A DNA stretch of 64,000 nt from Pleurodeles waltl (lineage: Eukaryota; Chordata; Amphibia; Caudata; Salamandridae), in NCBI RefSeq assembly GCF_031143425.1, contig NC_090437.1:844081978-844145977 (forward strand), given 5' to 3'. Made by a program: the position numbers and the translations under genes. This document shows, in pieces, positions 9,319 to 21,700 of this stretch. Numbering within the stretch: position 1 is the stretch's first letter; every line of letters starts with the position of its first letter. The notes under the pieces were generated by a model, which saw only the letters and a list, made by a program, of their open reading frames with translations, was not told the DNA's origin and did not search any database.

Positions 9319-10817
9319 TGATAGAGCATTCCGTATTAATAATTTACCTGTATTTTGGATGCTCTTTAGGCCGATGAATCTTTTGGCTAAGTGAGACCCT
9401 CTCCACCCTTAATCAGTCGATTTCATTAAATCAATAATCAATAACGAACATAAGCAATACCCTGATCAACATAACACTTAACAATTAATCCAGAATACAT
9501 TTCGGCGAACCCTGACCTTTCAGTCAGGAATAACCACACCAGTTTATTCAAAGTTAGTGAATTTATTTCCCTATATTAACAAAGCTAGCACAATATAGAT
9601 GTGTCTCAACACCAAATGATAAACATAAATGAACATTAATAGCTGTCCATAGCGGCGAAACAGGTGCAATCTATGCAGCATTTGAATAACAAGGCATTCG
9701 ATAATAGCAATGCAAATCACTAATACTATAATCTGTAATGAACTAATTGCATACATTTAGTCAGCATAACAAGGTCTCAAATTGCATCGTGCAACAAAAG
9801 AATCCTCATCTAACCTCAAATTAGCATCGGCATGTGGGGCTTCATGCGAAAACAATTTAGCTACATTAATTTGGAAAAACTCCTAACTAGGGATCTTATC
9901 AAAATCAGCAGTTGGTTACCTAAAAGAAACACAATGCAATTTTACAATTTCCTTTCATATTTACCAATTACGATCAGCAAACAAGGAAGTCTTCGTCTCA
10001 CAGGTACCGTTTCTCGATCAGCATGGGATGGGGCAAAGGGGCAAGGTGGACGGGGCAATTGCCTCACGGCGGCAAGGTAAAACTACTACTTCATACAAGG
10101 GATCAAAGTTAAAGTCTCTAGGGCAAGAATCATTTAAAGTCTCTTTCTCTCGATTAGAGAAAGCATCAAAGCCGCTTTCAAAATGGCGTCGCAGCAAGGT
10201 GGGCCATAACTGCAATGTCCTGCAAAATGGCGGGTATCGGGCTGGTAATGGCTGCAATGGCTGCAACGGCTACTTTCTTCTCGTGCACCTGGTTTAAATA
10301 GACAACAGTTCCAATCCAGTAGGGTCTTCCATTGGAGGGTTCATAGGTTGGCTTCAAATTGTCCAATCAAAAACAACAGTTCTCAAGCTTTTACTTAAGC
10401 ATACATTATCCTTGGAGACGGGTACGCAAGTTGCAACATTTTATACCAATTAACTCACTTTCAGAGCTTCCATTGTCCGCACCTGCAGATTGACCTTGGA
10501 GTAAAGAGAGAAATATGCCAGGCTGGCACGAAACCTTAAGATAAGCATGTGAACGATCTCAGTGGAAAAGTACAGCTTCAAGCAAAAATACACGTTTATT
10601 AGCACATTGGAAAAATACGAACATCTAAACCGTGAGACCAGGCGACTAGGCCGAAGCCTGCACTAAAATAATGCTAAACTAAAACATTTCAAACAAGCAA
10701 ATCATAGCATATGTTTATGATTATGTCGGATTAATGCACTTCTAATACATCACGTTATATAAAGCACGCTTATAAATGTTGGCAAACTACTCTGAGGGCA
10801 CATTTTGTCCCCGTACA
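9319..10817 (-). repeat. 5' LTR of ERV-A (about 1.5 kb)
   Basis: On the minus strand it starts TGTACGGGGACAAAATGTGCCC and ends CTCTATCA, giving TG...CA ends immediately before the PBS. It resembles the solo LTR at 42608-43915, for example around ttagcatcggcatgtgg and at the gggcacattt edge. The U5 part also resembles the copy B LTR (a ggtgtggttattc block followed by ctgaaaggtca), while U3 is much more diverged. The opposite LTR is missing, so no target duplication can be checked. Confidence 0.8.
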
Positions 10818-13292
10818 ATCTTTATTAGTTCGGTTAAAGTCACACATGATTATTTCTCTCTACGTTTATGCGTCAATAAATGTAAAACCTTCATTTCATC
10901 TTCATCACACTCAGTCACTCCCCATTCTTTCATCCATGCACCCACTCCTCCATCCATTTATCCACCCTTCCACTAACCAATCTGCACAACCAGATATACA
11001 AAACTGCCAATCAACGAAAACACAGTTTAATTAAAAAAAATGTTTTTTGCCAATGCTTATTTTATGTATATTGGAGAGTGACAATCCTGCTGAAGCTTTA
11101 TTAAGGAACCGTCTGTCAGACAAGTCTATCGACGTGGGTTCAGAGTGTAGGTGAGAGTTCCACTACAGATTAACTGCTCATTGGTGTCCTCTGTGACTGT
11201 AGCAATACAAACCCAGAGAAATACAGAGAAGCCTACCTAGAACTCATCACCTGTGGGTCTTGATGCCACTAGAAAAGAAACTTAATTATTCAGCACACTA
11301 GTCAGAATCACAAAATCTACTTGAAGCAAAATGTGCCATGCAAGGATACTCTGGCAGGTGATAGTACAACATGCTCAAATGTTCGCCTATCTAAAAAAGA
11401 TTCCCTATCACTTGGTTTCCGAGTGTATAAGTATTATACTGAAAATATACAAGGGACAACGTACATTTGGAAATGTACGTGGACCTTGCACTCAAGTAAA
11501 ACGATGGTTTGTGCATGACACATTTCAAGCGCGTCAAAAATTGAAAAGGTTTTCTGAAAAATTCTATTACGTTTTCAATTAATAACATTTTTATGAGTCA
11601 TGCACTGGGCAGCTTTGTCAAAAAAATCCCTGAGCATACAATGCTGATTGCGAGCTGTCCCCAAAGACATTAGCACTGGCATGCACCACCAAAACATGTG
11701 GGACGCTGGAGAGCGTGAAGAAATCCCAGCGCATCTGCCTTTAAACGTGCACATATTCCCTGTGCCTGGTTCTCATGTAATGTGCTCACTGGAATTCTTG
11801 CTATCACCCAGTGCAAGGATTGTTCCAAAATCTGGGTGGTAATGTTTTCACTGAGCAACACTCACATTAACACAGATTGGAAGCTTTAGTTATGTGTACT
11901 ACTTATGCATCATGTGTACCCAGGCCCCTAAACATAGATCACCCTCGAAGAGCAAGCCGTGATAATATGTACATTCTGTAGATATTTTGGTTCGTGACAT
12001 TTTGGATACGAAATAAATGTAGTTCGATATTTCCTACTGTATATTCCTTACCTAAACCGAGTTTTTGCATGTGTTGTCTAGACAAGGTGACCCACAACAT
12101 TAGTTATAATGTTTTTTTGCATTAAAAAATGGCGGTGGTGCTACCTGTTAAAGAGAACCAGGTTGGGTCCCACAAGAAATTATTCACCCGAAACCCCATC
12201 CGCTCCTATTTTGGAAGGCTTCCTCAATACTTTTCCCACAGTTTATTGGTTCTGCTATTTTCATTTCCCAAAAAGGAAATGGAAATCATAAATCTAGGCA
12301 AAGGACATATTGAAACGGCAAAAAGAAAAATCGTAAATAGTGTATATGTTGGAGAGTTGAACAGCACCTCACCTAAGGTAGAAACTTCACTGACTGGTAG
12401 CATGCGGAGGAATGGACATTGAATGGATCTGGGCCCTGTGTGTTTTGGCACACGATTTGGATATGCTCATTTTACAGAAAAAAAGCTAGGCCTGTCATGT
12501 CACAAACACAGAAACTGATGTCCTTTCTTAGCCCAGAAGCAATTTTCCAGTCCGTGCATGCTGAATGGATTTCTTAAACTAACTTGGCACACTTTCTATA
12601 CAACAAAAGCCACATTAATAGGACTTGCGTGGCCAATAGACGGGCGGCGCTAATGCGTTTACCTTACCTGAAAACTATTTTTTTCACATTTTTGTGTTTT
12701 TGGTTCACTGTTGAACTCTGAACGGTGCATAGAAGTCTTTTATGTATGATTGACGTTCTCAAAATCATTAAAATATCGGAGAGGGGCGCGTACACTGGAA
12801 TTAAGTGTACAGCTCGCCACTACACTTACATATAAGGTCATTGCTACGATGGAATTTGAAGCCAGCCTCATTCGTTAGCCCCTTGGACCTGCTTCCACAA
12901 ATCAGTTCTAAAACGCTCCACTGCATTGCCAAGTAAGGACCTTATTTCCGATAGCTTTGTAGAACGAACACGGAACAACGAAGAAGGTATTATCACGCCA
13001 GATTCTATGTCGAATACAAGCATCACATAAGAAAACATTTAAATGACCGCAACACCGAGGGCCAAACTATCGAATACATTTTTAAGGATTACCCTTAGCA
13101 AAAGGTACTACACTGGGTAATTGTTGAAAACATTTGAGCATATAAAAAAGTTTTCCTTACTATGTGATATTTGTGAACTTTGCTGATAAGCCAAGGAACA
13201 TAACTGCTTTGGGGAAATGCTTAATTTATCTTAAAAGCAGCATAGCAACGTTTCATTCCAGCCCGTATATGTAGCGTGCTAATGCACTTATA
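10818..13292. other. AT-rich spacer, nothing recognised
   Basis: About 2.5 kb between copies A and B. All frames are short, with no domain, RNA gene or inverted ends that I recognise. It is probably old, unassignable repeat or host intergenic DNA. Confidence 0.6.
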
Positions 13293-13296
13293 GTCC
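13293..13296. repeat. Candidate 4-bp target site duplication GTCC of ERV-B
   Basis: GTCC immediately precedes the left LTR and recurs at 26825-26828 directly after the right LTR. Four base pairs is the size used by gammaretroviral integrases. A 4-bp match can occur by chance, and the first bases of the left LTR are altered. Confidence 0.5.
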
Positions 13297-13993
13297 GTAG
13301 AGAGCATAACCTATATTAAAATGAAATGCTTATATCAATGTGTGATGATACTGCATAGAAAACAATAATAATAGCGATTTTGCTTAAACGTGCACCTGAA
13401 TTGTGGCCACGGTAAATGGCCACCAATGTATACGCAAACTAATAATGATGAATAAAATGTTTATGTTATGATTAATTAAGTTTATATTAACATTTATGTT
13501 ACTGCATCTGTATTGAAAATCTTTATAGGCCTTAAGTTAGCATGAGCTGCGGGATTTAGCTGCCCAGCTCTCATATTAAATGCATTTTTCTGTTTTTCCA
13601 GTGTGCTGACTCGCAAAGGGCCATGACCCTGCAAATGTTCTTTTTCTTCAACTTGGAAGACAAATGTAACCATATTGATTCCGTTCCCAAGCGCATATTC
13701 GGTGCCTTGGATTAAAAGTTATGAGCAAATTGAAACAAATGTAGATTAATGAATGGTACAAGGTCACTTAGACCGATGGACAATAAATTTGCTGACCCAA
13801 AAGACGTGCTAAAGAGTGAAGTAACGCCGGATGTGCCACTTCCGAAAACGTCAATTATGAAGACCAATCAAAGAACCGTGAATAAATGTGGGGTGACAAT
13901 TGGGATTACCAAATGCTAAAATTTGATAGGTTAAAGATAGTGGGGTATAGTTAGTGTCCAATAAAATTTTGGGGGAATGTACTACGAAAAAGG

Positions 13994-14001
13994 GATAAAA
14001 A
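13994..14001 (+). promoter_or_regulatory. TATA-like box in 5' LTR
   Basis: ATAAAAAC in the context agggataaaaaccc, also present in the right LTR at 25924-25931. It lies about 700 bp into the LTR and well upstream of the AATAAA, a reasonable spacing for a U3 core promoter. Confidence 0.5.
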
Positions 14002-14638
14002 CCCATGTCACAGAAGGGTCATTAGAATTAGGTAGGGAATGCTATTGATTTTATCCAGAAACTCTGTTACTCTGTTTGGTGACTTTGAGACTTATTAAAC
14101 CATCCTCACTCATAGACTTCCCATTTTACATTTTCCTCCTTACGAGGGAAATGTCCCTTGCCCTTTTAGTTGAGCCTTGCCTGATGGCGTTTGACTGATG
14201 TCCTGAAGACGAAGACTGAACCTGTGCGCTGACCTAATCTTTGGAGGGTAATTATGACAATGCAATTTGTAATTTGTCTGTTTGCTTTTCCTTTCTAGGT
14301 ACCAACTGCTTACTTTTGACAGAGACCATAGCTGGATATTTTCCAAATTGGTGTTCTAAATTGTTTTGCATGAAGCCCAACATGCCAATGCTAATTAGTG
14401 GTTAGGACAGGTGATCATCAAATTGACGCAAATGGACAAACGACTGACAATGCTTTGTTGAACTGACGTGATATCAATACTATGCTATATTCTGATCTAT
14501 GTTTACGCTGTGTTATATTCTAATGTTTATGATTTGTGCCTTATTGAAATCTTCCCAAAGTTGCCATATCATAAGTATGCTGTTGTGTTTCTTGGCTCTA
14601 AGATTGATGCACTTAATCTTAGATTGTAACTAATAGGG

Positions 14639-14644
14639 AATAAA
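14639..14644 (+). terminator. Polyadenylation signal AATAAA in LTR
   Basis: AATAAA about 250 bp before the LTR end, a usual position for the retroviral polyadenylation signal. The right LTR has AATACA at the same site, with another AATAAA about ten bases downstream. Confidence 0.5.
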
Positions 14645-14891
14645 ATTAATAACATTCTATTAAAAGGTGTGGTTATTCATGGCTGAAAGGTCATGGTTGC
14701 GTCGTCAATTTGATAAATGTCTTTGACCAAAGTGAAATGTATTGTTGTGATAAATATTGATGACATTATTGATATATTGATTGACCAGCTATCTCGTCCT
14801 ACAGTGTCTCTCAACTGGGTCAAACGATTCATTGGCCTAAAACGAGTCCTAATGTGTAATAAATTAACATAAAAGGACGCGTTAGCAGTTC

Positions 14892-14909
14892 TGGTAGCAG
14901 AGCAACGGT
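14892..14909 (+). promoter_or_regulatory. Primer binding site of ERV-B, initiator tRNA-Met type
   Basis: TGGTAGCAGAG matches eleven bases of the complement of vertebrate initiator tRNA-Met. The next bases (CAACGGTTT against GATGGTTTC) are only partly conserved. It sits four bases after the LTR CA end. Confidence 0.75.
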
Positions 14910-15703
14910 TTGGCCCCTTGGGGCCCTAGGACGGAGAATCATTGTTTAAATTGTTTTCTGTGATAATGCAAATCGGAGGTATGATGGGTTTCTAAATTCA
15001 CCATGACTTTCCCGGGATCTCAGAGCCTGCCTAAGTGAGTTGGGGATGTTCTCGGCGTCATAATGTGTGTGGTATAGGGTTTTGCGCTTGCTCAGCTTAT
15101 GCCTTTTGCAGATGATTGTGAAATCTGTGTGTATCTAGGTCAGGTAAATATTGTTTTAGTAGGAGTGGGCGTACTTCGCAGCATGAGAGTAGGGAAGTTG
15201 GCATACTTCATATGAGTGTGGCGCTTTATGCTCAAAATTATCCACGTGGTTGGTTGTTTATGTACGGACCCGTCGTGGTCTAAGACTCCGGAGTATATTG
15301 ACAAGTGTAGGAGACACTTGAGTTTATGTTGCAATCTGTGCGGTTTAATAGGTCAATCGGGCGTGGTTGACAAGTCAAATTTGAGTCAAAGCGTATGTGT
15401 GAAACCTTCGATGGAGATTTGGCAAGTTCTAAAGTGCACTAGCACGAACCATTGACTAGTCGAGAGTAGAATTTGAGGGTCGAATTCTGCTTGCGTATGC
15501 GGGAGCTGAGAAGGAGAGAGTAACGGCCGAGGCTTCAAGTGAAATCTCTGTAAAGTTCTGAAGCGAATGTGTTACCCTTCCTGTAGTAAACCAGCAGATT
15601 TGTGTTGTCATTAAAGGTGCTCGCAATAATTTTGCATTCGTTTGTGTGAATTCAGTGAGGGGCGAATGAGCCGCAAGACTTTGTCAGCTGCAGTGTGTGA
15701 GTG

Positions 15704-15711
15704 TGACGTCA
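15704..15711. promoter_or_regulatory. CRE-like palindrome TGACGTCA in ERV-B leader
   Basis: Same site and flanks (gtgtgagtgtgacgtca) as in the leader of copy A. Confidence 0.5.
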
Positions 15712-15864
15712 GTGGTGCCGCGCTGAGATAGGTCAGTTGTCGAGAGGGGTCGCGCACGGATTGACTGCCGTCCGTGAGGGGCAATAGGTTGAGAAAGGTG
15801 GGTGAAGAAGTGTCCTGGGAACTAAGTCGCTTTCTGATTAAATATAAATAAGAGAAATCGCAAA

Positions 15865-18754
15865 ATGAATTTTGTCAAGGCATTTAAGAGCGCTCTGAAG
15901 GGAGACGCATATATTATGGCAACTGATAGGGAGCCTACACCGCCTGAGGGTACTCCAGCTTACATGGTTATGGAGGAAAAGGGTGTTGCCCCTTGTTTAT
16001 GGATGAAACAGTGGCGCAAATTAACAGAGAAAGAGGGATGTTTAGCGTTCCCATAACATGGGACGTTCAATCCGAAGGTGCTAGAGAACTTAAGGTGGAT
16101 GCTAAGTACACAAAAACCACCTCCGAGGCCAGCTCAATATGAGGCTTTAGCGATTTGGGATTTGATGGCTCTTAAACATAGACAAGAAAGGTTCCAGAGA
16201 AGGCTAAAAAGGGCAGAAAAATCTTATGCAGAAGCTAGGTAGGATAACGAGAACAAAATGTGGAGACGGGGAATCATTGACAGGTTGAAATTGTTCCCAG
16301 CAATAGCTCAGGGAGAAGAGTCACAGGGAAAGAAAGCCTCCTGTAAAACAGATAAGGACTCTAGTAAGTCTAAAGAGAATAAGAGACCTTGGGAAGAGGA
16401 AGACGATTCAGACGATGAGGAATTCATGGACCGATTATTACATGATCACCCGCCACCTTATGCGGTGAGCGACAGTGTTCCAAGGACTAGCATGGGTCCT
16501 GGGAACCAGACGCAGGAGAAGGGAGTTACTGATACGGTACAGACTAGTGATACGACTTCGACACAGAATGGTGTCAGTGTACACACTGCGCCAAACATGC
16601 AGATACAGATGCAACCTCCACTGCAGATACAGAGAATCTATCCAGACGTTCTAGTACTTGAGACTACTACAAATCTGATAGTGCTGCCAGACCCGATATA
16701 TACAAAATCAAGGTTAGTGCAGATTGAGTCAACTCCAAAATTGCTGTCCCAGCCGCAACCACAATTGATACCAGGGTACAACCCAGTAGCTGGTCCTCCA
16801 TTAGTACCTGTCCCGGGTACTTTGGAACAGACCTATGGAGTTACTGCTCCACGGAGTTTGGGACCAGGTCAGACACCTGCTGCCATATCATTACCAATTA
16901 CTGTCGGTCCACCAGTGCCATTGTATGCACAAGGCAAATCTGGCGTATGTGATCAGGGAGTAATGACCCAAGATGCGATAAGAGGAGGGTCCATAGGAAC
17001 TCCCCAGATAATGGCTCCAGGAGAACAAGCAGTCGAAAAGCCGAGGCACTTAATAGACCTTAGCCCAGTAGAAGCACCCTTGGAAGCAATGCGTCAAGCA
17101 GTGTTAGGGGTTTTAACTCCACAGACGATAAGTACGAACACCTCACAGTCACCAATAATACATGCAGGGAACATTTCACTGCAAGGTTTTACAGTACAAC
17201 AGCTAAATGAATGGCTAGAAAAAACTTAAACTTCACAAAAGACTACAGTGACTGCAGTGGAACCGGAAAAGGTAGGGCAAGATGACTACCTAAATTTTGT
17301 AAGACTGGGAGTGGAAGCTGCTGAATTAGTGGAAGGTACGATGGGGGTCAACAGATTGGAGTCATACACAGAAGCAGAACTGAGATTCCTGTGCCCTAAG
17401 ATTACCAAAGAAGTGGGCAAGGTGCATCAGAGATTAGCAAACCTGGCAGACAAATACAATATTGACATTGAAAACACTAAACATTTGAAAAGAAGCTACA
17501 GATTAGACTTTGATTAGAAAGATTTTGAGCACATTAGGTCTGCTGGAATGAAGGCGCACTTAAAAGAACTATTGCAAAGTGCACAAATTTGGGGTGCATT
17601 AGAAAAATGGGAAGGCAGATGGGCAAAGAAAAGAGATAAGGAAAAAGGGGACAGTCCAGGGTCAAGTCAGACCAAAGCCTCACCCGATACAGAATCAGTA
17701 AAAATACTACCCATGAGAGAAACAGCTGGTGGTGTTTTAGTACATGTACCATGGTCCAGAGGAGAAATCCTATCTTTTACTAATGATTATCCCAGATTGA
17801 GGGAGAAACTGATCGAGTGGTATCAGCAAACAGATAGGTTTGTGAAGCTTGCGAAGTGTCTCTGGGAAGACTTGAATACCTTGTTCGAGATCATTGTTCC
17901 ACCTGATTTGTGGCTCGAGTGTAAGAGAGGGGTAGATTGGCCGACGAAGGAACCGGAAAGGGATAAGGTGACCGGAGATCCCTCTGAGGAGGTGATGAAG
18001 TACTATCATAAGGTGATTGAGTTTTTGAAACAAAAGGTATCGCCGAAGGTGACTGATTGGCAGAAGATCGACCGGACCTCGCAAGAGGTTAAGGAATCAA
18101 TACATGCTTATTATGAGAGGTTGTTAAAGGCATTCAAACACTACAGCGGTACTGAGACAATTGAGCCAAAGGACATGAACCATCTTGTGTTCAGATTTGT
18201 TGAAGGGCTGAGACCAGAGGTCAGTCAAATGATTAAGAATCATTTGATTTGTTGGCAAGCGAAGCCAATTGATGAGGTGTTGCAGTATGCGAAATACTGT
18301 AGCGAGGAAATCGAGTTAAAGTAGAAAAAGCTGAAAGAGAAAGTGATGGTGATGCAGATAAGGGCTGCACAGGCAGGAATACAGGGAAATGGAGTCTAGC
18401 AGATGATACAGCAGCAACCGCAAATGAATGGTGTGTTTCAGGCGCAACCGAGAGGCCGAGGGTTCGTGAATCGCGGTCCACACTTGAATACCGTTGTGGT
18501 TCAAAATGATGTCCAAGGGGTGAAAAAGATGTCACCATGTCACGCGTGCGGGGGTGTGGGGCACTGGAAACGGGAGTGCCCGAATGTGGTACAGGATGGT
18601 GTCGTTCAACAAAGCACTAATGCCGGTACATTACAAAATGTAAGAGGTCCAAAGCTGAGACATCAAAATCTGAATTTTCAAAATAACCTGGTACAGATGC
18701 AAGGGGTACAGCCCATGCAGCAGATGCATATTTCCGCGTTTTCAGCCAGCGCAG
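15865..18754 (+). pseudogene. gag: ERV-B gag, broken by stops and a frameshift
   Basis: The start ATG at 15865 opens a frame whose start parallels copy A (KAFKSA near residue 5, PPEGTPAY near residue 30). In-frame stops occur at about 16054, 16240, 17227, 17515, 18322 and 18398, and the frame shifts between about 18730 and 18790. Recognisable parts in order: a matrix-like block; a PPPY late-domain motif (DHPPPYAVS, near 16450); a Pro/Gln-rich spacer; the conserved pre-capsid domain (VEGTMGVNRLESY, near 17330); capsid from about 17750, with its major homology region near 18080-18140; an Arg/Gly-rich stretch; and a single CCHC knuckle (CHACGGVGHWKREC, near 18540). The TAG followed by CAG at 18398 resembles a gammaretroviral readthrough stop. 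It lies upstream of the zinc knuckle, however, and copy A has sense codons there, so it is probably a mutation. Confidence 0.85.
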
Positions 18755-21700
18755 ATGCAGCAGGTACAACAGCAGGTTCCCATGGTACCTAGACAGCAAA
18801 TGCAATTACCAATGGCTCCGATGGGACAGCAGCAGGTCATGCTTCCTCAACAGGTCACAGGTCAGGTAATGAGTCAAAATAATACAGTACAGCAATTCCC
18901 ATTACGAGGTGAAAATGGCATGAATGAAGAATGGTCGGATGATAGCTCAGATAGTGAAGAATGCAGGCTTGCAGCATCCCTAGAGGTGTATCAGAGGGGT
19001 CCCTATGTGGAGGGAAAGGTAATGGGTTACAAAGTCTCGTTTTTGGTCGACACTGGAGCTACACGCTCTACAGTCAGAAATGCGGAGGTTCCGAAATTAC
19101 CACTTTCGGGGTGTACCATAAGGGTAGTCGGAGTAGCAAACCAGTCCCTGACAAACCTGATTATAGATCCAGTGCAAGTTGAGATCGGCAACTTCCAGGG
19201 ACTGCATAGATTTGTAGTCTGTGATTCAAGTCCGGTATCCCTACTGGGAAGGGACTTACTGTGCAAGACAAAATGTTCGATTACCTGTTCCAATGATGGA
19301 ATCGAAGTACAGACAAATAGTGATGATGAAGGAGACGAAGGTCAGTTCTCAGAGGAAGACACAGGGATGACAAATGAGGATTCTCCTTTGATTACCTTGT
19401 TTCCAATGCTTACAATGATTGACTTACCTGTCGAGTTACAGGGAACTGTGACAGAGAAAGTGTGGGATCTGACAGGAAAGGAAGTGGGACTAATAAAAGG
19501 TGTGGAACCAGTTAAAGTACAAGTGAAGCCAAATGCAGTGTTTCCCCAGGTGCCGCAATATCATATGGCACAAGATGTTCTTATTGAAGTGTCACAAATA
19601 ATTGCAGATTTTCTGAAACAGGGAGTCCTGAAAGAAGTTTTGAGCAGTCCATGTAATTCTCCAATAATGGGTCTGAAAAAGCCCTGTGGGAAAGTTCGAA
19701 TTGTGCAGGATTTGAGGAAAATAAATGAGATTGTGGTAAAATGTTGCCCCATAGTGCCCAATCCAGCAGTGATCATGTTTCAGGTTCCGTGTGATGCTGA
19801 ATGGTTCACCATTATAGACTTGTCACAGGCATTCTTTTCAATACCTCTTCACGAGGACAGTCAATTTTTGTTCCGTTTCAAATTCCTGGACAAGGTGTAC
19901 AGTTGGTGCAGAATTCCTCAAGGGTTTTCTGAATCACCGTCTATCTTTAACCAGATATTGAAAAAGGATTTAGAATCCTTAGTACTGCCTTTTAACTCGA
20001 CTCTAGTGCAGTACATCGATGACTTGCTGATTGCATCCAAAACAAGGGATACCTGTAAATATGATACAATTGCCTTACTGAATTATTTGGGAAAGAACGG
20101 ACATAAGGTGTCACCCAAGAAGCTGCAATACTGTCAAAAAGAGGTGAAATACCTAGGGCATCTAATTGAAAGAGGGTCCAGGAGAATATCGAAGGAAAGA
20201 ATAACAGCCATTTTGCAAATTAACCCCCCAACAACGAAGAGAGATGTCAGAATGTTCTTGGGAATGGTGGGCTACTGTCGCCAGTGGATACCCAACTTCT
20301 CGATCATCTCAAAACCTTTGATAAAACTGACAGGCAAAGAGATCAAGGATGAGCCATATACCATAGCCTTGTATAAGGAAGAGCTTGAGTCATTCATGGA
20401 ATTGAGAGAGTGCATGTGCAGGGCACCAGCGTTAGGTATGCCTGATTATACGAAGCCTTTTCTACTGTTTTGTCATGAACGTGATGCTTGTTTTTTGTCT
20501 GTCTTGACACAGGTCCATGGAGGTGCAAATCGCCCTGTAGCAAATTTCTCAGCTACCTTGGACCCCGTTGCAGCAGCCTTACCAGGTTGTTTGCGCGCAG
20601 TTGCAGCAGTTGGTCAGAGCCTTACGCAGTGTGAAGGCATAGTCATGGGATACCCCCTAACAGTAATGGTTCCGCATTCAGTTGAAATTTTGTTGACTCG
20701 AACCAAAACTCAGCACATGACGAATGCTCGACTTACCAAATATGAGACAATTATACTGGGGTCACCAAATGTTTCACTGAAACGATGTACTGTGTTAAAC
20801 CCGGCAACTCTATTTCCTGCTGAAAGTACTGAAATTAACAATGAGGAAGAATTTGAGCATGATTGTCTTGAGGTAACGGAATTATGTACCAAACCACGAC
20901 CAGACATTCAAGACACCCAGCTGAAAGAAAATGACTGCATTATGTTTGTTTATGGGTCTTGTTTAAGAGATTCCGTCGGAACACTGAGGGCTGGTTATGC
21001 CATATGTACCATGGCTGGTATCACTGAAGCTTCCTGGCTCGAGAAAGTGTTTTCCGCACAAGTGGCAGAATTAATTGCCCTTACTAAGGCATGCCACGCA
21101 GCTGTGAATTTGAGAGTCACTATCTATAATGACTGCAGACATGGATTCGGAATTGTACATGATTTTGGTCAATTATGGTCACAAAGAGGTTTCATGACCT
21201 CTTCCGGTTCTCCTGTGAAAAATGGTGAACAAATAAAGGATTTGTTACATGCAATTCAGTTACCTCTTGAAATTGCCGTGGTGAAATGCAATGCTCACGT
21301 TAAGTCACAAGACTTTGTGTCCATGGGAAACGGTTATGCATATCAAGTTGCAAGGTTTTGCGCATTGAACTGTATATCGTTCAAGGAACAGTGGGAATTG
21401 TTACCGCAAACTGAAAATGACACATGTTTGAACCTTGCATTAAGGGTGGTCGATACCCTAGATGAGTTAAAGACATTACAGGGTCGTGCTAGTAAAGAGG
21501 AAAAACGTTCCTGGCAAAGAATGCAATGTGTACAGAGGGCTGATGATTTGTGGGTCTCAGAGGAGGGGAAATTAGTCTTGCCAAACAGCCTTCGGTCACA
21601 ATTCGCAAGGTTATACCATGGACAGGCTCACCTTGGGAGAGATGCAATGATCAGGTCATTCAAAATCGACTGGTTCAACCCAAAGTTCAGACATGCCGCA

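Larger units (their letters stand above)
1013..10817 (-). mobile_element. Endogenous retrovirus copy A, 3' truncated
   Basis: Reading leftward from 10817 the order is 5' LTR (10817-9319), primer binding site, leader, gag, protease, reverse transcriptase, RNase H, integrase and an acidic pol tail. Env, polypurine tract and 3' LTR are absent because the Harbinger-type element at 1-1012 replaces them. Visible coding lesions are few: one frameshift near 8213, a TAG at 6396-6398 and a TAA at 4062-4064. The protease DTG motif, the YIDD box, the HHCC and D,D(35)E integrase and the GPF-like C-terminal region resemble gamma/epsilon retroviruses (class I). That affiliation is from motifs only. Confidence 0.9.
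13297..14887 (+). repeat. 5' LTR of ERV-B (1.59 kb)
   Basis: Matches 25227-26824 almost throughout, from cataacctatattaaaatg to aaaaggacgcgttagca. Compared with the right LTR (TGAGAGAGCGTAGTTTACAT), the first dozen bases are altered or slightly deleted (GTAGAGAGCAT). It ends CA at 14887, four bases before the PBS. U3 holds a TATA-like box at 13994. AATAAA at 14639 marks the probable end of R. Confidence 0.9.
14888..15864 (+). other. ERV-B leader
   Basis: Roughly 0.98 kb without long frames. The section 15640-15864 is clearly more similar to copy A than the LTRs are, and includes TGACGTCA at 15704-15711 and shared strings such as gggtcgcgcacggatt. No splice donor could be chosen reliably. Confidence 0.75.

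Noticed and set aside
10018..10366. Frames of 62-89 codons inside the copy A LTR
   Set aside because: They lie entirely within LTR sequence and show no relation to known LTR-encoded proteins.
18398..18403. TAG-CAG in copy B resembling a gammaretroviral gag-pol readthrough site
   Set aside because: It lies upstream of the zinc knuckle rather than after it, and copy A reads through with sense codons.
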